The position numbers and the translations under genes are program-made. From assembly GCF_024171955.1 (NCBI RefSeq), contig NZ_JAMTCS010000001.1, positions 248,001 through 312,000 on the forward strand: a stretch of 64,000 nt of DNA, read 5' to 3'. Under the pieces are notes generated by a model that did not search any database, was not told the DNA's origin, and saw nothing but the letters and a program-made list of their open reading frames with translations. Within the stretch, counting starts at the first letter, position 1. Every line of letters starts with the position of its first letter. Source of the stretch: Promicromonospora thailandica. Lineage in GTDB: Bacteria; Actinomycetota; Actinomycetes; Actinomycetales; Cellulomonadaceae. Below, one piece after another: positions 28,209 to 36,334 of the stretch.

Positions 28209-29507
28209 TCAGCCGTTGAGAATCTCCTCGATGTCCGCGTCGAGCTTCTCGGCGATGGTCTTGACGTCGTCGCCGGCGGCGATCTTCGAGAAGGCGGTCT
28301 GGAGCAGCTTCTGGGATTCGACGTCTGCCCACTTCGGAGAGGCGGGGGTCAGCTTGGCATTGGCGGCGGCCTCGACAGCGGCCTTGCCGATCGACGTCTT
28401 CTGGTCGACCTTCTCGAAGAGCGAGGTCTGGGCCGGGATCAGGCCGATGCCGGCGAGGATCGACTGGTACTCGTCGCTGAGCAGGATCTCGTAGGCACTC
28501 ATCGCGAGGTCCGGGCGGGCCGACTTCTGGGCGATGGCGATGTTCGAGCCACCGGCGAACACCTGGGCGACGCCACCATCCTTGCCCGGCAGTGCCACGC
28601 CCTCGAGGTCCTTGCCGTACGTGGAGGCGCAGCCCGGCACGCCCTCGGGGTCTTCCGGCTCTTCCGGAGCGTTGATGGACCACTGGACCCAGCTCGGTGC
28701 GGACGCGAAAGCGATCTTGCCCTCGCAGAACGGCACTTGCAGGTCGTCCTCGTTGGTGTCGGCCGGGGCGTTGTTTCCCTCGGTCATGATCGTCTGGATC
28801 TGCTCGAGGCCAGCGAGGCCGCCCTCCGACGAGAAGCCTGCCTCCCACGTGCCGTCCTCGGCCTGCTCGGCGATGTAGCCGCCGTTCTCCCAGATGAAGG
28901 GCAGGGCGTTGTACCAGTCCTGGCCGGGCCAGTAAACGCCGGACAGGTCGTCGGTCCGCAGGTCGACGGCGGTCTCGACGTACTCGTCGAGCGTCGTCGG
29001 CACCGGGGTGTCCCCCAGGACCTGCTTCGAGTAGAAGACCACCCGCGAGCCCGAGTAGTACGGCAGGGCGTAGTGCTTGCCCTCCCAGTCACCTGCCTCG
29101 ACGAAACCCGGCAGCAGGTCCGAGCCGCCCAGGTTCTCGAACTCCTCGGCGGTGATCTCACGAAAGTAGCCGTTCGAGGTGAACGCGGCGGCCTGGGTGT
29201 TGCCGATCTCGACCACGTCGGGGGCGTCCGAGCCGGCCAGCGCCGTCGTGTACTTGTCGACGAGCCCGTCCCAGGCCTGCTCCTCGATCGTGAGGGTGCT
29301 GCCCGGGTTCTCCTCCTCGAAGGTCTTCTTCAGGTAGTCACGCGCCTCGGGGGGCGTGTCCGAGCCGACGAGCCAGACCCGGACCTCGCCGGGTCCGGTC
29401 TCCTCCGGGGCGGAACCGGCGGTGCCGCCCGCGTTACCGCAGGCGCTGAGCGCGAGCGTCAGGGTGATCGCCGACGCCGCGGCGCCGACCAGACGGTTTC
29501 TGTTCAC
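28209..29507 (-). CDS. extracellular sugar-binding lipoprotein (DasA/NgcE-like)
   Basis: 432 aa. Signal peptide with lipobox LSAC, lipidation at Cys23, then a Gly/Ala/Glu-rich tether. The remainder fits family 1 extracellular solute-binding proteins: DAPDVVEIGNTQAAAFTSNG, ALPYYSGSRVVFYSKQVLGD and GGSNIAIAQKSARPDLAMSAYEILLS. It captures the sugar for the two permeases. Chitobiose or GlcNAc oligomer as ligand is inferred from the ROK kinase, nagB and nearby GH20. Confidence 0.9.
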   Translation of the reverse strand: MNRNRLVGAAASAITLTLALSACGNAGGTAGSAPEETGPGEVRVWLVGSDTPPEARDYLKKTFEEENPGSTLTIEEQAWDGLVDKYTTALAGSDAPDVVEIGNTQAAAFTSNGYFREITAEEFENLGGSDLLPGFVEAGDWEGKHYALPYYSGSRVVFYSKQVLGDTPVPTTLDEYVETAVDLRTDDLSGVYWPGQDWYNALPFIWENGGYIAEQAEDGTWEAGFSSEGGLAGLEQIQTIMTEGNNAPADTNEDDLQVPFCEGKIAFASAPSWVQWSINAPEEPEDPEGVPGCASTYGKDLEGVALPGKDGGVAQVFAGGSNIAIAQKSARPDLAMSAYEILLSDEYQSILAGIGLIPAQTSLFEKVDQKTSIGKAAVEAAANAKLTPASPKWADVESQKLLQTAFSKIAAGDDVKTIAEKLDADIEEILNG

Positions 29508-29593
29508 GTGTGTCTTCCTCCCGGGATACGACTATGTGTCGCGGTGGTGCATGGTGAGTGGGTCGCCTGCCGCCGACACGTGCGCACTGATGC

Positions 29594-30748
29594 TCACGAG
29601 ACCCCCAGCTGGGCGGAAAGCACGAGGACGGCGGCGCCCGCCAGCACCACGTCCTCGTCGAGCGCGGCCATCCGCAGCTGCAGGCCCGAGGTGATGGCCG
29701 GCATGGTGCGCTGACGGATGGTGTCCAGCGCGGCCTCGCGCAGGGGGCCGTCGAGCAGGTCGCGTGGACCGCTCAGCAGCACCTGGTTGAGGTTGAGCGC
29801 GCTGACGACCGGGGCGAGGGTCACGCCCAGCACCCGGCCGGCCGACGCCAGAGCGGCGTCGGAAGCTTCCTTGTCCTTGCCGTCGACCGCACGCCGCAGC
29901 GCCGGGACCGACAGGACCGTCTCGAGGCAGCCGCGGCGCCCGCAGGCGCACTGCTCGCCGTCGTCCACGACCGTCACGTGGCCGATCTCGCCCGCGGCGT
30001 CGCCCTGTCCGTGCACGCGTACGCCGTCGACGACGACGCCCGCCCCGACGCCGGCGCCCACCGTGACCGCGAGCATGCCCGAGCTGCCGCCGCCGTAGGT
30101 GAACTCGCCGAGCGCCGCGGTGTTGGCGTCGTTCGCGACGTGCACCGGCAGCCCCAGGCGCTCGCCCAGGATCTCGGCGAGCGGCACGTCGTACCACCCG
30201 CGGTTGGGCGCCTCGACCACGCGTCCGTCGAGGTCGATGATGCCCGGCGAGCCGACGCCGACGCCGATCACCGGGTGGTTCGCGGCCGCCACGAGCCGCC
30301 GGACGAAGCGGGTCAGCAGGTCGACCAGCTCGTCGCCCGTGCGCCCGTCGATGTCGAGCTGCCGGCGCACCACGATCTCGCCGGTGAGGCTGAGGACCGC
30401 GCCGCGCATGCGGCCGTGCTCCGTGAGGTCCACGGCCACGATCTGGTAGGCGTCCGAGCGCAGGCCCACGAGGATCGCGGGCTTGCCGACGCGCTGTCCC
30501 GGCCGGGTGCCGAGCTCCTCGACCAGGCCCTCGGTGATGAGCACCGAGACCAGGTCGGAGATGGTGACGCGGGTGAGCGAGGTGGCTCGTGCGAGGTCGG
30601 CCCGGGAGGTGGGCCCCTCGTGGAAGAGGTGCTGCAGCACCAGGGAGCGGTTGTGCGCCCTGGCGTGCTCGGGGAGCACCTTGGACGTCGCGCGCAGCCG
30701 AGCCCCGAGCCCTCGCCCGGTGCCGTTGCGTTCTGTCGCCGTCGCCAT
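29594..30748 (-). CDS. ROK-family transcriptional regulator (NagC/XylR type)
   Basis: 384 aa. N-terminal winged helix-turn-helix (about residues 30-90; LFHEGPTSRADLARATSLTRVTISDLVSVLITEGLVEEL), then a ROK sugar-sensing domain with VGVGSPGIIDLDG and GEIGHVTVVDDGEQCACGRRGCLE including the zinc cysteines. It most likely controls the downstream binding-protein/permease/kinase/nagB operon in response to an amino sugar. The ATG has AGGAGG upstream, overlapped by GTTA-N11-TAAC (30753-30771), a possible autoregulatory site. Confidence 0.92.
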   Translation of the reverse strand: MATATERNGTGRGLGARLRATSKVLPEHARAHNRSLVLQHLFHEGPTSRADLARATSLTRVTISDLVSVLITEGLVEELGTRPGQRVGKPAILVGLRSDAYQIVAVDLTEHGRMRGAVLSLTGEIVVRRQLDIDGRTGDELVDLLTRFVRRLVAAANHPVIGVGVGSPGIIDLDGRVVEAPNRGWYDVPLAEILGERLGLPVHVANDANTAALGEFTYGGGSSGMLAVTVGAGVGAGVVVDGVRVHGQGDAAGEIGHVTVVDDGEQCACGRRGCLETVLSVPALRRAVDGKDKEASDAALASAGRVLGVTLAPVVSALNLNQVLLSGPRDLLDGPLREAALDTIRQRTMPAITSGLQLRMAALDEDVVLAGAAVLVLSAQLGVS

Positions 30749-30795
30749 GTTTGTTAGTAGACCTCCTTAACAGAGTCGCTGTCCATCGCCCGGTA

Positions 30796-30825
30796 TGACC
30801 CGTAACAAGACTGTTACGTGGGTCA
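30796..30825. promoter_or_regulatory. inverted repeat upstream of the amino-sugar operon
   Basis: GTAACA-N4-TGTTAC (30802-30817) nested in outer arms TGACCC and GGGTCA (30796-30801, 30820-30825). Its right half also reads TGTTA-N6-TCACC, a weak GlxR/CRP-like match. Candidate operator for the ROK regulator or a global regulator; no experimental consensus for comparison. Confidence 0.5.
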
Positions 30826-31056
30826 CCCTTGCCCGGGCCGAGGTCGCGACTCCGCACCGAAACCGGATTACTTCACGTGCCTGACGAAACCGAGCCTGCC
30901 GCACGCCGGCCCGCCGAGCACGGCGTGACCGCACCGTGATCAAATACCGCGCAAACCCGCCGAAAAATCCGGTCAGGAGGTTCGCAAGTTCACAAAGGGA
31001 TCACAGTTCCCAGGTGGGGCGCGTCCGGACCCCACGGGCCTCCTACGCTCGTGCCC

Positions 31057-32034
31057 ATGAAGCGCATCCGGTCTGCCCTGGGGGACGCGGGCCTGCCCGC
31101 GCGCCGACCCGTCCACACCCTCCTGGCGGCCGCGACCACCGGTCTCCTCGTCGCCGCCCTCGCGGGCTGCTCGGGACCGGGCGCGGGTGACTCCGGCGGC
31201 GAGTCCGGCGGGGACGGCGCCGCACAGAGCGAGGTCATGTCGCCCGACGCCGCTCGCTCCGACGCGGTGGCCGACGCCGTCGGCGCCGTCGGCCTGGGCG
31301 ACGCGGCCGAGGAGGCCGTGGACCGGGAGCTGGTGACGACCGGCAGCGCCACGCTCGCCGTCGACGACCCGTTCGACGCCGCCGAGGAGATCGCCCGGCT
31401 CGTGGAGGAAGCCGGGGGCCGTGTCGAGTCGCGCGACGAGCAGGCACCCACCGACGACGAGCCGGGCCGCGCGTCGATGACGCTCCGCATCCCGGCGGAC
31501 CGCGTGTCGGCCACGCTGGACGCCCTCGACCAGCTCGGCGACATGCGCGACCGGCACGTCGAGACGGTCGACGTCACCGGGACCGCGCAGGACCTGGACG
31601 CCCGCATCGAGGCGCTGCGCACCTCCACCGACCGGCTGCGCGAGCTCATGGCGGACGCCGACCGCACGGCCGACCTCATCGATATCGAGGCCGAACTGTC
31701 CACGCGTCAGGCCGAGCTCGACGCGCGCGTGGCCGAGCGCAGCCGCCTCTCGGACGAGGTGGCGATGTCCACGCTGCACGTCGAGATCGTGGCGGAGGGC
31801 TCCCCGGCCGCCCAGGCACGGCCGGGCGGGTTCCTCGGGGGCCTGACGGCGGGGTGGAGCGCCCTGGTGAGCACGTTCAACGTGGTGGTGCTCGTGCTGG
31901 GCGCGATCATCCCGTGGCTCGCGCTGGCGAGCGTCGTGTTCCTGGTGGTTGTCGGCGTCCGCCGGCAGCTGCTTGCCAGGAACCGCCTCACTGGCCCGCC
32001 GCCTGCCGTCGAACCGGAGCCCGTGGAGCCTTGA
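31057..32034 (+). CDS. DUF4349 lipoprotein
   Basis: 325 aa. Signal peptide with lipobox LAGC, a Gly/Ser/Asp-rich linker, a periplasmic-type domain (about residues 85-235, with LRIPADRVSATLDALDQLG and a coiled-coil stretch rich in Leu/Glu/Arg), a C-terminal transmembrane helix (about 277-304) and a short Pro-rich tail. This is the DUF4349 architecture; function unknown, probably envelope associated. ATG at 31057 preferred over GTG 31051 because TACGCT (31044-31049) then lies 7 bases away (leaderless). Confidence 0.85.
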   Translation: MKRIRSALGDAGLPARRPVHTLLAAATTGLLVAALAGCSGPGAGDSGGESGGDGAAQSEVMSPDAARSDAVADAVGAVGLGDAAEEAVDRELVTTGSATLAVDDPFDAAEEIARLVEEAGGRVESRDEQAPTDDEPGRASMTLRIPADRVSATLDALDQLGDMRDRHVETVDVTGTAQDLDARIEALRTSTDRLRELMADADRTADLIDIEAELSTRQAELDARVAERSRLSDEVAMSTLHVEIVAEGSPAAQARPGGFLGGLTAGWSALVSTFNVVVLVLGAIIPWLALASVVFLVVVGVRRQLLARNRLTGPPPAVEPEPVEP

Positions 32035-32538
32035 CCGTCCGACACGCGCCGCCACTCCGTCTCCGCGATCACGCGGGTAGGGTGCAGGTCAGGTGATGCA
32101 ATGACGCGGATGCCCGTCGCCCGGTTCGACGCAGATTGTCTAGGTTGGCCCTCGATTCGTCAGCCGGATTTTCGGATTGGCCCGAGCGAGCGATTTCGGC
32201 TCTTTCCTGACATGCAGCGGTACACGCCGGGACCCACGAGCTAGGGCTCGTCGCTCGTTGTCGGCCGAGGCCAGTCTTGGTCCTGATGGAGCCAAGTCGG
32301 CGGACGTGACGGACAAGGTGCGCAGGTCAGTCGCGGGTAAGAGTTAGCGACAAATGCCCAGGGACGGTTCACTGTCCACGACTGAGAGGGCAAGCCGCGC
32401 AGGCCTGTCTGCCTGTTGGTGCATATCTACTCTTGGACCACAGCGCGGTGATGATGGGTCGCATCGATCTACTAGGCCAGCCACGTGCCGCCACATTATT
32501 GAGCCTGGTGGTGATGTTCATAGCAATAACATGGCACA

Positions 32539-32784
32539 TCATCTTCTACCGATGTCGGTCAACTTCTTCGCGTCTCGCGCTGCGGAGCGCACCCACCCGG
32601 AGATGCCCAAATGCTCGTCAAGCCAGCCGGTGCAAGTCGGCAGACCGGTGACAGACAACCACATTGCCTGCACGTCCGGCGAGACGACGCCCTGGCCGAG
32701 TATTGTCGACCCGCCCTCGATGTCAGGGGCAGCGATCATCTCGTCCGTGGGCACCAACTTCCATCCAACCGTGCAACGTGCCAA
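32539..32784 (-). pseudogene. gene fragment of unknown family
   Basis: An 81-codon frame (TTG-initiated if translated) containing GWKLVPTDEMIAAPDIEGG and GWLDEHLGISGWVRSAARDAKK. The composition looks like real protein, but no start site or family is recognised. Immediately upstream on the same strand, a 22-bp tandem duplication shifts the frame of a stretch reading CRELADYLAAAFTHR, so the gene was probably longer and is now broken. Confidence 0.35.
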
Positions 32785-32788
32785 ACGG

Positions 32789-32832
32789 TCGATGCGTGAA
32801 CGCCGCGGCGTCGATGCGTGAACGCCGCGGCG
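32789..32832. repeat. 22-bp tandem duplication
   Basis: Two perfect head-to-tail copies of a 22-bp unit beginning TCGATGCGTGAACGCC. As 22 is not a multiple of 3, the duplication would frameshift any gene that crosses it. Confidence 0.9.
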
Positions 32833-33197
32833 AGGTAGTCAGCCAGCTCGCGACACGCGCCCGCCCTGTTGATCCCGGACTATGACCTTTGCCAGCACCA
32901 GGTATGGAACACGCTACAGCGCCCACCCAGGACCGTGATGGGGTCGCGGACATCGTTCGCCCCGGCAGTTCCCGCACCACAACCTCATCACCAGCAACTC
33001 GGACGCCCTCGCCAACCACGCTGCCAGCGGGTGCAAGCCGTGGGTGCGCTTGAACGCAGGCGCACCTTGCCTTTCACCTCAGATCAACAGACGCCCGCAA
33101 CTGAATACCGGAGCCTTCACCACAGTTTCGCCGTCGACACCATCAACCGATGACCGGCTGCTACGCGCGTGGAACGAAGCAAAAAGCGAAGGTGCTA

Positions 33198-33815
33198 TCA
33201 TTCCACCGAGTACGGGTCATTAATACATTCGCTCAACCCGGGATCGCTCGACCACCTAGTCTCGTCGCCCATCAAGCCCACCAGTTCGTCGTCCGTGAGA
33301 TCAAACCACTCAACAAGATCCTTCGCTTCAATACACGCCCTCACAGCCTCTACAGGAGTGAGGCCCTCTGGATTTGTACGCATATCAAAGTACAGCATCG
33401 AGATCATTTCTGTAGTCCCATGGGAACATTCATCGACGACTCGCTCCAACGCAGCGGTGCCGGAATCGTCATCCGGGAAGGACGAGATAAAACCTTCAAT
33501 TCCGCTCATGATCTTTTGATTGGAAGTATCAGAAAATTCTACTTCCACGCCAGGAGCCGCCCGCTCGAGGCATTCGGAATACGCATCCTGCGACTCCCGA
33601 AGTTCGGCATCCGTGACGGCCATGTCGTCGAACACCCGTCTCTCAAGTTCGCTCGGCTCATCAGCGAGCAACTCGTCGATCAGCGCTACGTACATGTCAG
33701 CGACGGGTGCGGGGGCGTTCGCAGAGGAAGGCGCCCCGCACCCGGCGGTCATGAGTAGCGCGACGACACCGGCCGGCCACACCAGGCACCTTGCCATCGC
33801 CGCGCTAGTTATCAC
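33198..33815 (-). CDS. predicted lipoprotein of unknown function
   Basis: 205 aa. Signal peptide with lipobox LLMTAGC (lipidation at Cys26), then an acidic, mostly helical domain with four further cysteines (in SECLE, DECSH, RACIE, SECIN) able to form two disulfides outside the membrane. No family recognised. The GTG start is in a GTGA overlap with the upstream secreted-protein gene, so the two are co-translated; an internal ATG at 33797 is the alternative. Codon use is markedly less GC-rich than the chromosome around it, a sign of acquisition. Confidence 0.75.
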   Translation of the reverse strand: MITSAAMARCLVWPAGVVALLMTAGCGAPSSANAPAPVADMYVALIDELLADEPSELERRVFDDMAVTDAELRESQDAYSECLERAAPGVEVEFSDTSNQKIMSGIEGFISSFPDDDSGTAALERVVDECSHGTTEMISMLYFDMRTNPEGLTPVEAVRACIEAKDLVEWFDLTDDELVGLMGDETRWSSDPGLSECINDPYSVE

Positions 33816-34186
33816 GGGTAGATGTACCAGGGCGACGAAACGTTTGCCACACCGTTGACGGTCCTCGTTCCGGCGTAGCGGTGCCCTTCGAGGTACGTAC
33901 CGCTCAACGGCCGTTCAGCAAGTGCCGTCCCGGTATGTTCGTTCGTGAGGAAGACCCGGCTTCCGCCACCGGTGCGGTAGTAAATGCCCGCCTTGGCCTT
34001 CGTGCATGTCACATTACGAACGGTAGTTGCGTAACTGTCGACCGTCACATTGACCTTACAGGTTGCCGACGAACTACCGGACGTCGCCGTAACGGTCCGC
34101 TCTGCTGCCTGAGCGGGACCCGAGACACCGAATACGAGCGCTCCAGCCAACAGCAAAGAGATCGTGCCTTTCTTGGACAGCCTCAT
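33812..34186 (-). CDS. small secreted protein of unknown function
   Basis: 124 aa with a clear Sec signal peptide (KK, hydrophobic core, cleavage after AQA at about residue 27). The mature ~97 residues are Thr/Ser/Val-rich and beta-like, with just two cysteines (43 and 61) that could pair, and end in WYIYP. AAAGGTG precedes the ATG. Followed by the lipoprotein gene with a 4-base overlap. I recognise no family; a toxin/immunity, adhesion or enzyme-inhibitor pair are all possible and none is supported directly. Confidence 0.75.
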   Translation of the reverse strand: MRLSKKGTISLLLAGALVFGVSGPAQAAERTVTATSGSSSATCKVNVTVDSYATTVRNVTCTKAKAGIYYRTGGGSRVFLTNEHTGTALAERPLSGTYLEGHRYAGTRTVNGVANVSSPWYIYP

Positions 34187-34671
34187 GCCACACCTTTCGC
34201 ACGTCGAACATGGTTAGGAACACGGTACGAAGACCACTGAAACATGGATCCCGAGCCGCTTGTGGAGAACGTTAGCGGCCCTGCGCAATCCGGACAACCC
34301 CCACACTCAGATCGTCTCCGCCTTATTTCGCCTTTCTGAAATCAGCTCTGCCACTGGTGGTCGGATGCGGCGAACCGGATCGGGGCTACAGGATGCCGTG
34401 ACAGAGCATGTCGAAGCTGGAGCGGCCGCACATCTGCCGCTTGATCGTCATGGCCCAAGTGTTGACGCCCTCGCTGCGCCCCTGTGTGGCGCTCAGAGTC
34501 GGCCCGGCCACGACGACGTTAATGGGCCTTGTGCCAACCCGCGGGCGAAGGAACGCAAACACCGCAGGTCAGGAGCGCGGGACGGGTGGTGCCGCCTGCT
34601 AGCGTTCTGGCTTGGGCGTCGCCGGGTGGGGCGAGCGGAGAAACGTCAGCCTCAAAGGTGAGACAAAGCCG
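34187..34671. other. gene-poor right part of the low-GC block
   Basis: Contains the transposase relic (34386-34520) and otherwise no convincing gene, promoter or repeat. Terminal inverted repeats of the insertion sequence could not be found. Confidence 0.6.
34386..34520 (-). pseudogene. ISL3-type transposase C-terminal relic
   Basis: The frame ending at the TAG at 34386-34388 reads SATQGRSEGVNTWAMTIKRQ then MCGRSSFDMLCHGIL. This matches the conserved C terminus of ISL3-family transposases (pattern S-x-G-x-SEGVNT-x-x-K-x-IKRQMYGR-x-x-F-x-LL-x-x-R). The upstream DDE domain is absent and WAM/CHG deviate from the family, so it is a dead fragment. It marks past insertion-sequence activity next to the accessory gene pair. 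Confidence 0.75.
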
Positions 34672-35076
34672 TCAGTCGGCGATCGCGAGGGCGTCGATCT
34701 CCACCAGCATCTCCTCGCGCGGCAGGCCCGTGAAGACGGTGGTCCTGCTCGGCAGCACGCCGCCGGGGCAGTGCTTCGTGACGAACTTGCCGTACGCCTC
34801 GTTCATGACGGCGAAGTCCTCGCGCTTGGTCAGGTAGACCCGCAGCATCACGACGTCGTCGAACGTGGCGCCGCCGGCCTCGACGATCGCCCGGACGTTT
34901 TCCAGCGTGCGGGTCGTCTGCGCCGCGACGTCGCCGGGGTACAGGTACTCCCCTGACGCCGGGTCCACGGGCCCCTGCCCCGACACCTGCACGAACGGGC
35001 CCTTGCGCACACCCTGGTGGAACGTGTGCGCGGGCGCGGGGGCGTCGGGGGTGGAAATGGCGGTCTTGGTGGTCAT
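34672..35076 (-). CDS. RidA/YjgF-family protein
   Basis: 134 aa. VQVSGQGPVDPASGEYLYPGDVAAQTTRTLENVRAIVEAGG and MLRVYLTKREDFAVMNEAYGKFV are typical of Rid proteins, which hydrolyse reactive enamine/imine intermediates. The family arginine near the C terminus appears as PSRTTVFTGLP. Start ATG with AAGGAG. Directly follows the PLP-dependent D-threonine-aldolase-like gene (44 bases), sensible because PLP enzymes generate such intermediates. Confidence 0.9.
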   Translation of the reverse strand: MTTKTAISTPDAPAPAHTFHQGVRKGPFVQVSGQGPVDPASGEYLYPGDVAAQTTRTLENVRAIVEAGGATFDDVVMLRVYLTKREDFAVMNEAYGKFVTKHCPGGVLPSRTTVFTGLPREEMLVEIDALAIAD

Positions 35077-35120
35077 CGGTTCTCCTTGCTCGGGGTCGTG
35101 CGGTGGGTCGGTACTGCCGG

Positions 35121-36317
35121 TCAGAAGTCGAGCGCGACCTGCTCGACGACGTCGTCGCCGCGGGTCACCAGGGCGGTCCGGTACTTGTCGAGCGTGGTGC
35201 ACGGGTGCGAGATGCCGAACCCGATCACGTCACCGGGCTGGAGCACGCCGTCGGACGCCGCGTCGAGGGACAGGTAGGCGTGCTGGTCGTTGAGCGCGGT
35301 CACCCGCACGCCGGTGAGCTCGCGGTACGCGCCGAGCCGGCCCGCGGCGTCCAGGGTCCGGGCGACGAGCGGCGTCGGCAGGTCGATGTCGAACGAGACG
35401 TCGCGGCGTCCCAGGGCCACGATGACGAGGCCGGGCTCCGGCGCGGAGAGCACCGTGGCCCACACCCGGATCGCGGGACGCAGGGCCTCGGCTCCGAGCC
35501 GCGTCCACGGGTCGGCGTGCAGGTAGTGACCGTGGTCGTGCGTCACGTACGCGCCGGACCGCAGCACCGCCCGGGTCGGCACGTCGGCGCCCGCGGCGTC
35601 CCGCAGCGGTGCGCCGAGGTGCCGCGCGACGACGTCGGCGAACGCGCTGCCGCCCGCGCTCAGCACGAGCGGGCCGTCCACGAGCCCGGCCACGCCCAGC
35701 CCCGTCTCCCGCAGCTCGTCGCACCATCGGCCGACGGCGGCCAGCTCCTCCTCGCTGGTTCCGCTCGCCACCGGGCCCTCGTAGCCGGCCACGCCCACGA
35801 GCCGCAGCCCGGCGTCGTGCACCCGGCCGGCGAGCGCCACGACGTCGGCCCGGGTCCGCAGGCCGGTGCGGCCGCCCGGGACGCCCAGCTCGACGAGCAC
35901 CCCGAGGCGCGCGACGACCTCGGGAGCCGCCCCGGCGAAGCCGGTGACGAGCAGGTCCAGCCCGCGGTCGGAGTCGACGTAGACCCACACCTCGTCGAGG
36001 GTCCCGGACCCGTCGAGCGCCGAGCGCAGCCATGCGATGTCGCGGGGGTCCACGATCTCGTTCGCGAGGAAGACGCGCGGGACGCCCCAGCCGGCCACGG
36101 ACCGCAGCTGGCCCGGGGTGGCCACGGTGGCACCCCAGACGCCCACCGCGGACTGCCGCTCCCACACCCGGCGCGCCATGTGCGTCTTGACGTGCGGGGC
36201 GTGCTCCACGCCCGCGGCTGCGAAGGCTCCCGCAACCGTCGTGATGTTGTGCTCCAGCGCCGCCTCGTCGAGCGTCAGCAGGGGCCAGAGGAACGTGGGG
36301 TCGTCGATGCGCAGCAC
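35121..36317 (-). CDS. D-threonine aldolase/DSD1-like PLP enzyme
   Basis: 398 aa. Fold-type III (alanine-racemase-like) barrel: PLP-Lys44 in APHVKTHMARR, and a C-terminal metal site in FGISHPCTTLDKYRTALV, as in D-serine dehydratase/D-threonine aldolase relatives. These act on D-amino acids such as D-threonine or D-serine; the exact substrate is open. Start GTG at 36317 has GGAG just upstream; a much longer open frame covering the next gene is a shadow. Next to RidA. Confidence 0.85.
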   Translation of the reverse strand: MLRIDDPTFLWPLLTLDEAALEHNITTVAGAFAAAGVEHAPHVKTHMARRVWERQSAVGVWGATVATPGQLRSVAGWGVPRVFLANEIVDPRDIAWLRSALDGSGTLDEVWVYVDSDRGLDLLVTGFAGAAPEVVARLGVLVELGVPGGRTGLRTRADVVALAGRVHDAGLRLVGVAGYEGPVASGTSEEELAAVGRWCDELRETGLGVAGLVDGPLVLSAGGSAFADVVARHLGAPLRDAAGADVPTRAVLRSGAYVTHDHGHYLHADPWTRLGAEALRPAIRVWATVLSAPEPGLVIVALGRRDVSFDIDLPTPLVARTLDAAGRLGAYRELTGVRVTALNDQHAYLSLDAASDGVLQPGDVIGFGISHPCTTLDKYRTALVTRGDDVVEQVALDF

Positions 36318-36334
36318 GTCTCCATCCTGCCTTG

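Larger units (their letters stand above)
32035..33197. other. lower-GC, gene-poor region with decayed coding sequence
   Basis: About 1.16 kb with no convincing intact gene. GC is visibly below the flanks. Short frames with coding-like composition are broken by stops and shifts, notably 32539-32784 on the minus strand. It continues into the two-gene operon and transposase relic on its right, so I read the block 32.0-34.67 kb as a degraded insertion. Confidence 0.6.

Noticed and set aside
32198-32214. Possible ISL3 terminal inverted repeat (GGCTCTTTCCTGACATG)
   Set aside because: No matching inverted copy could be found near the transposase relic, and the relic's orientation does not fit an element starting here.
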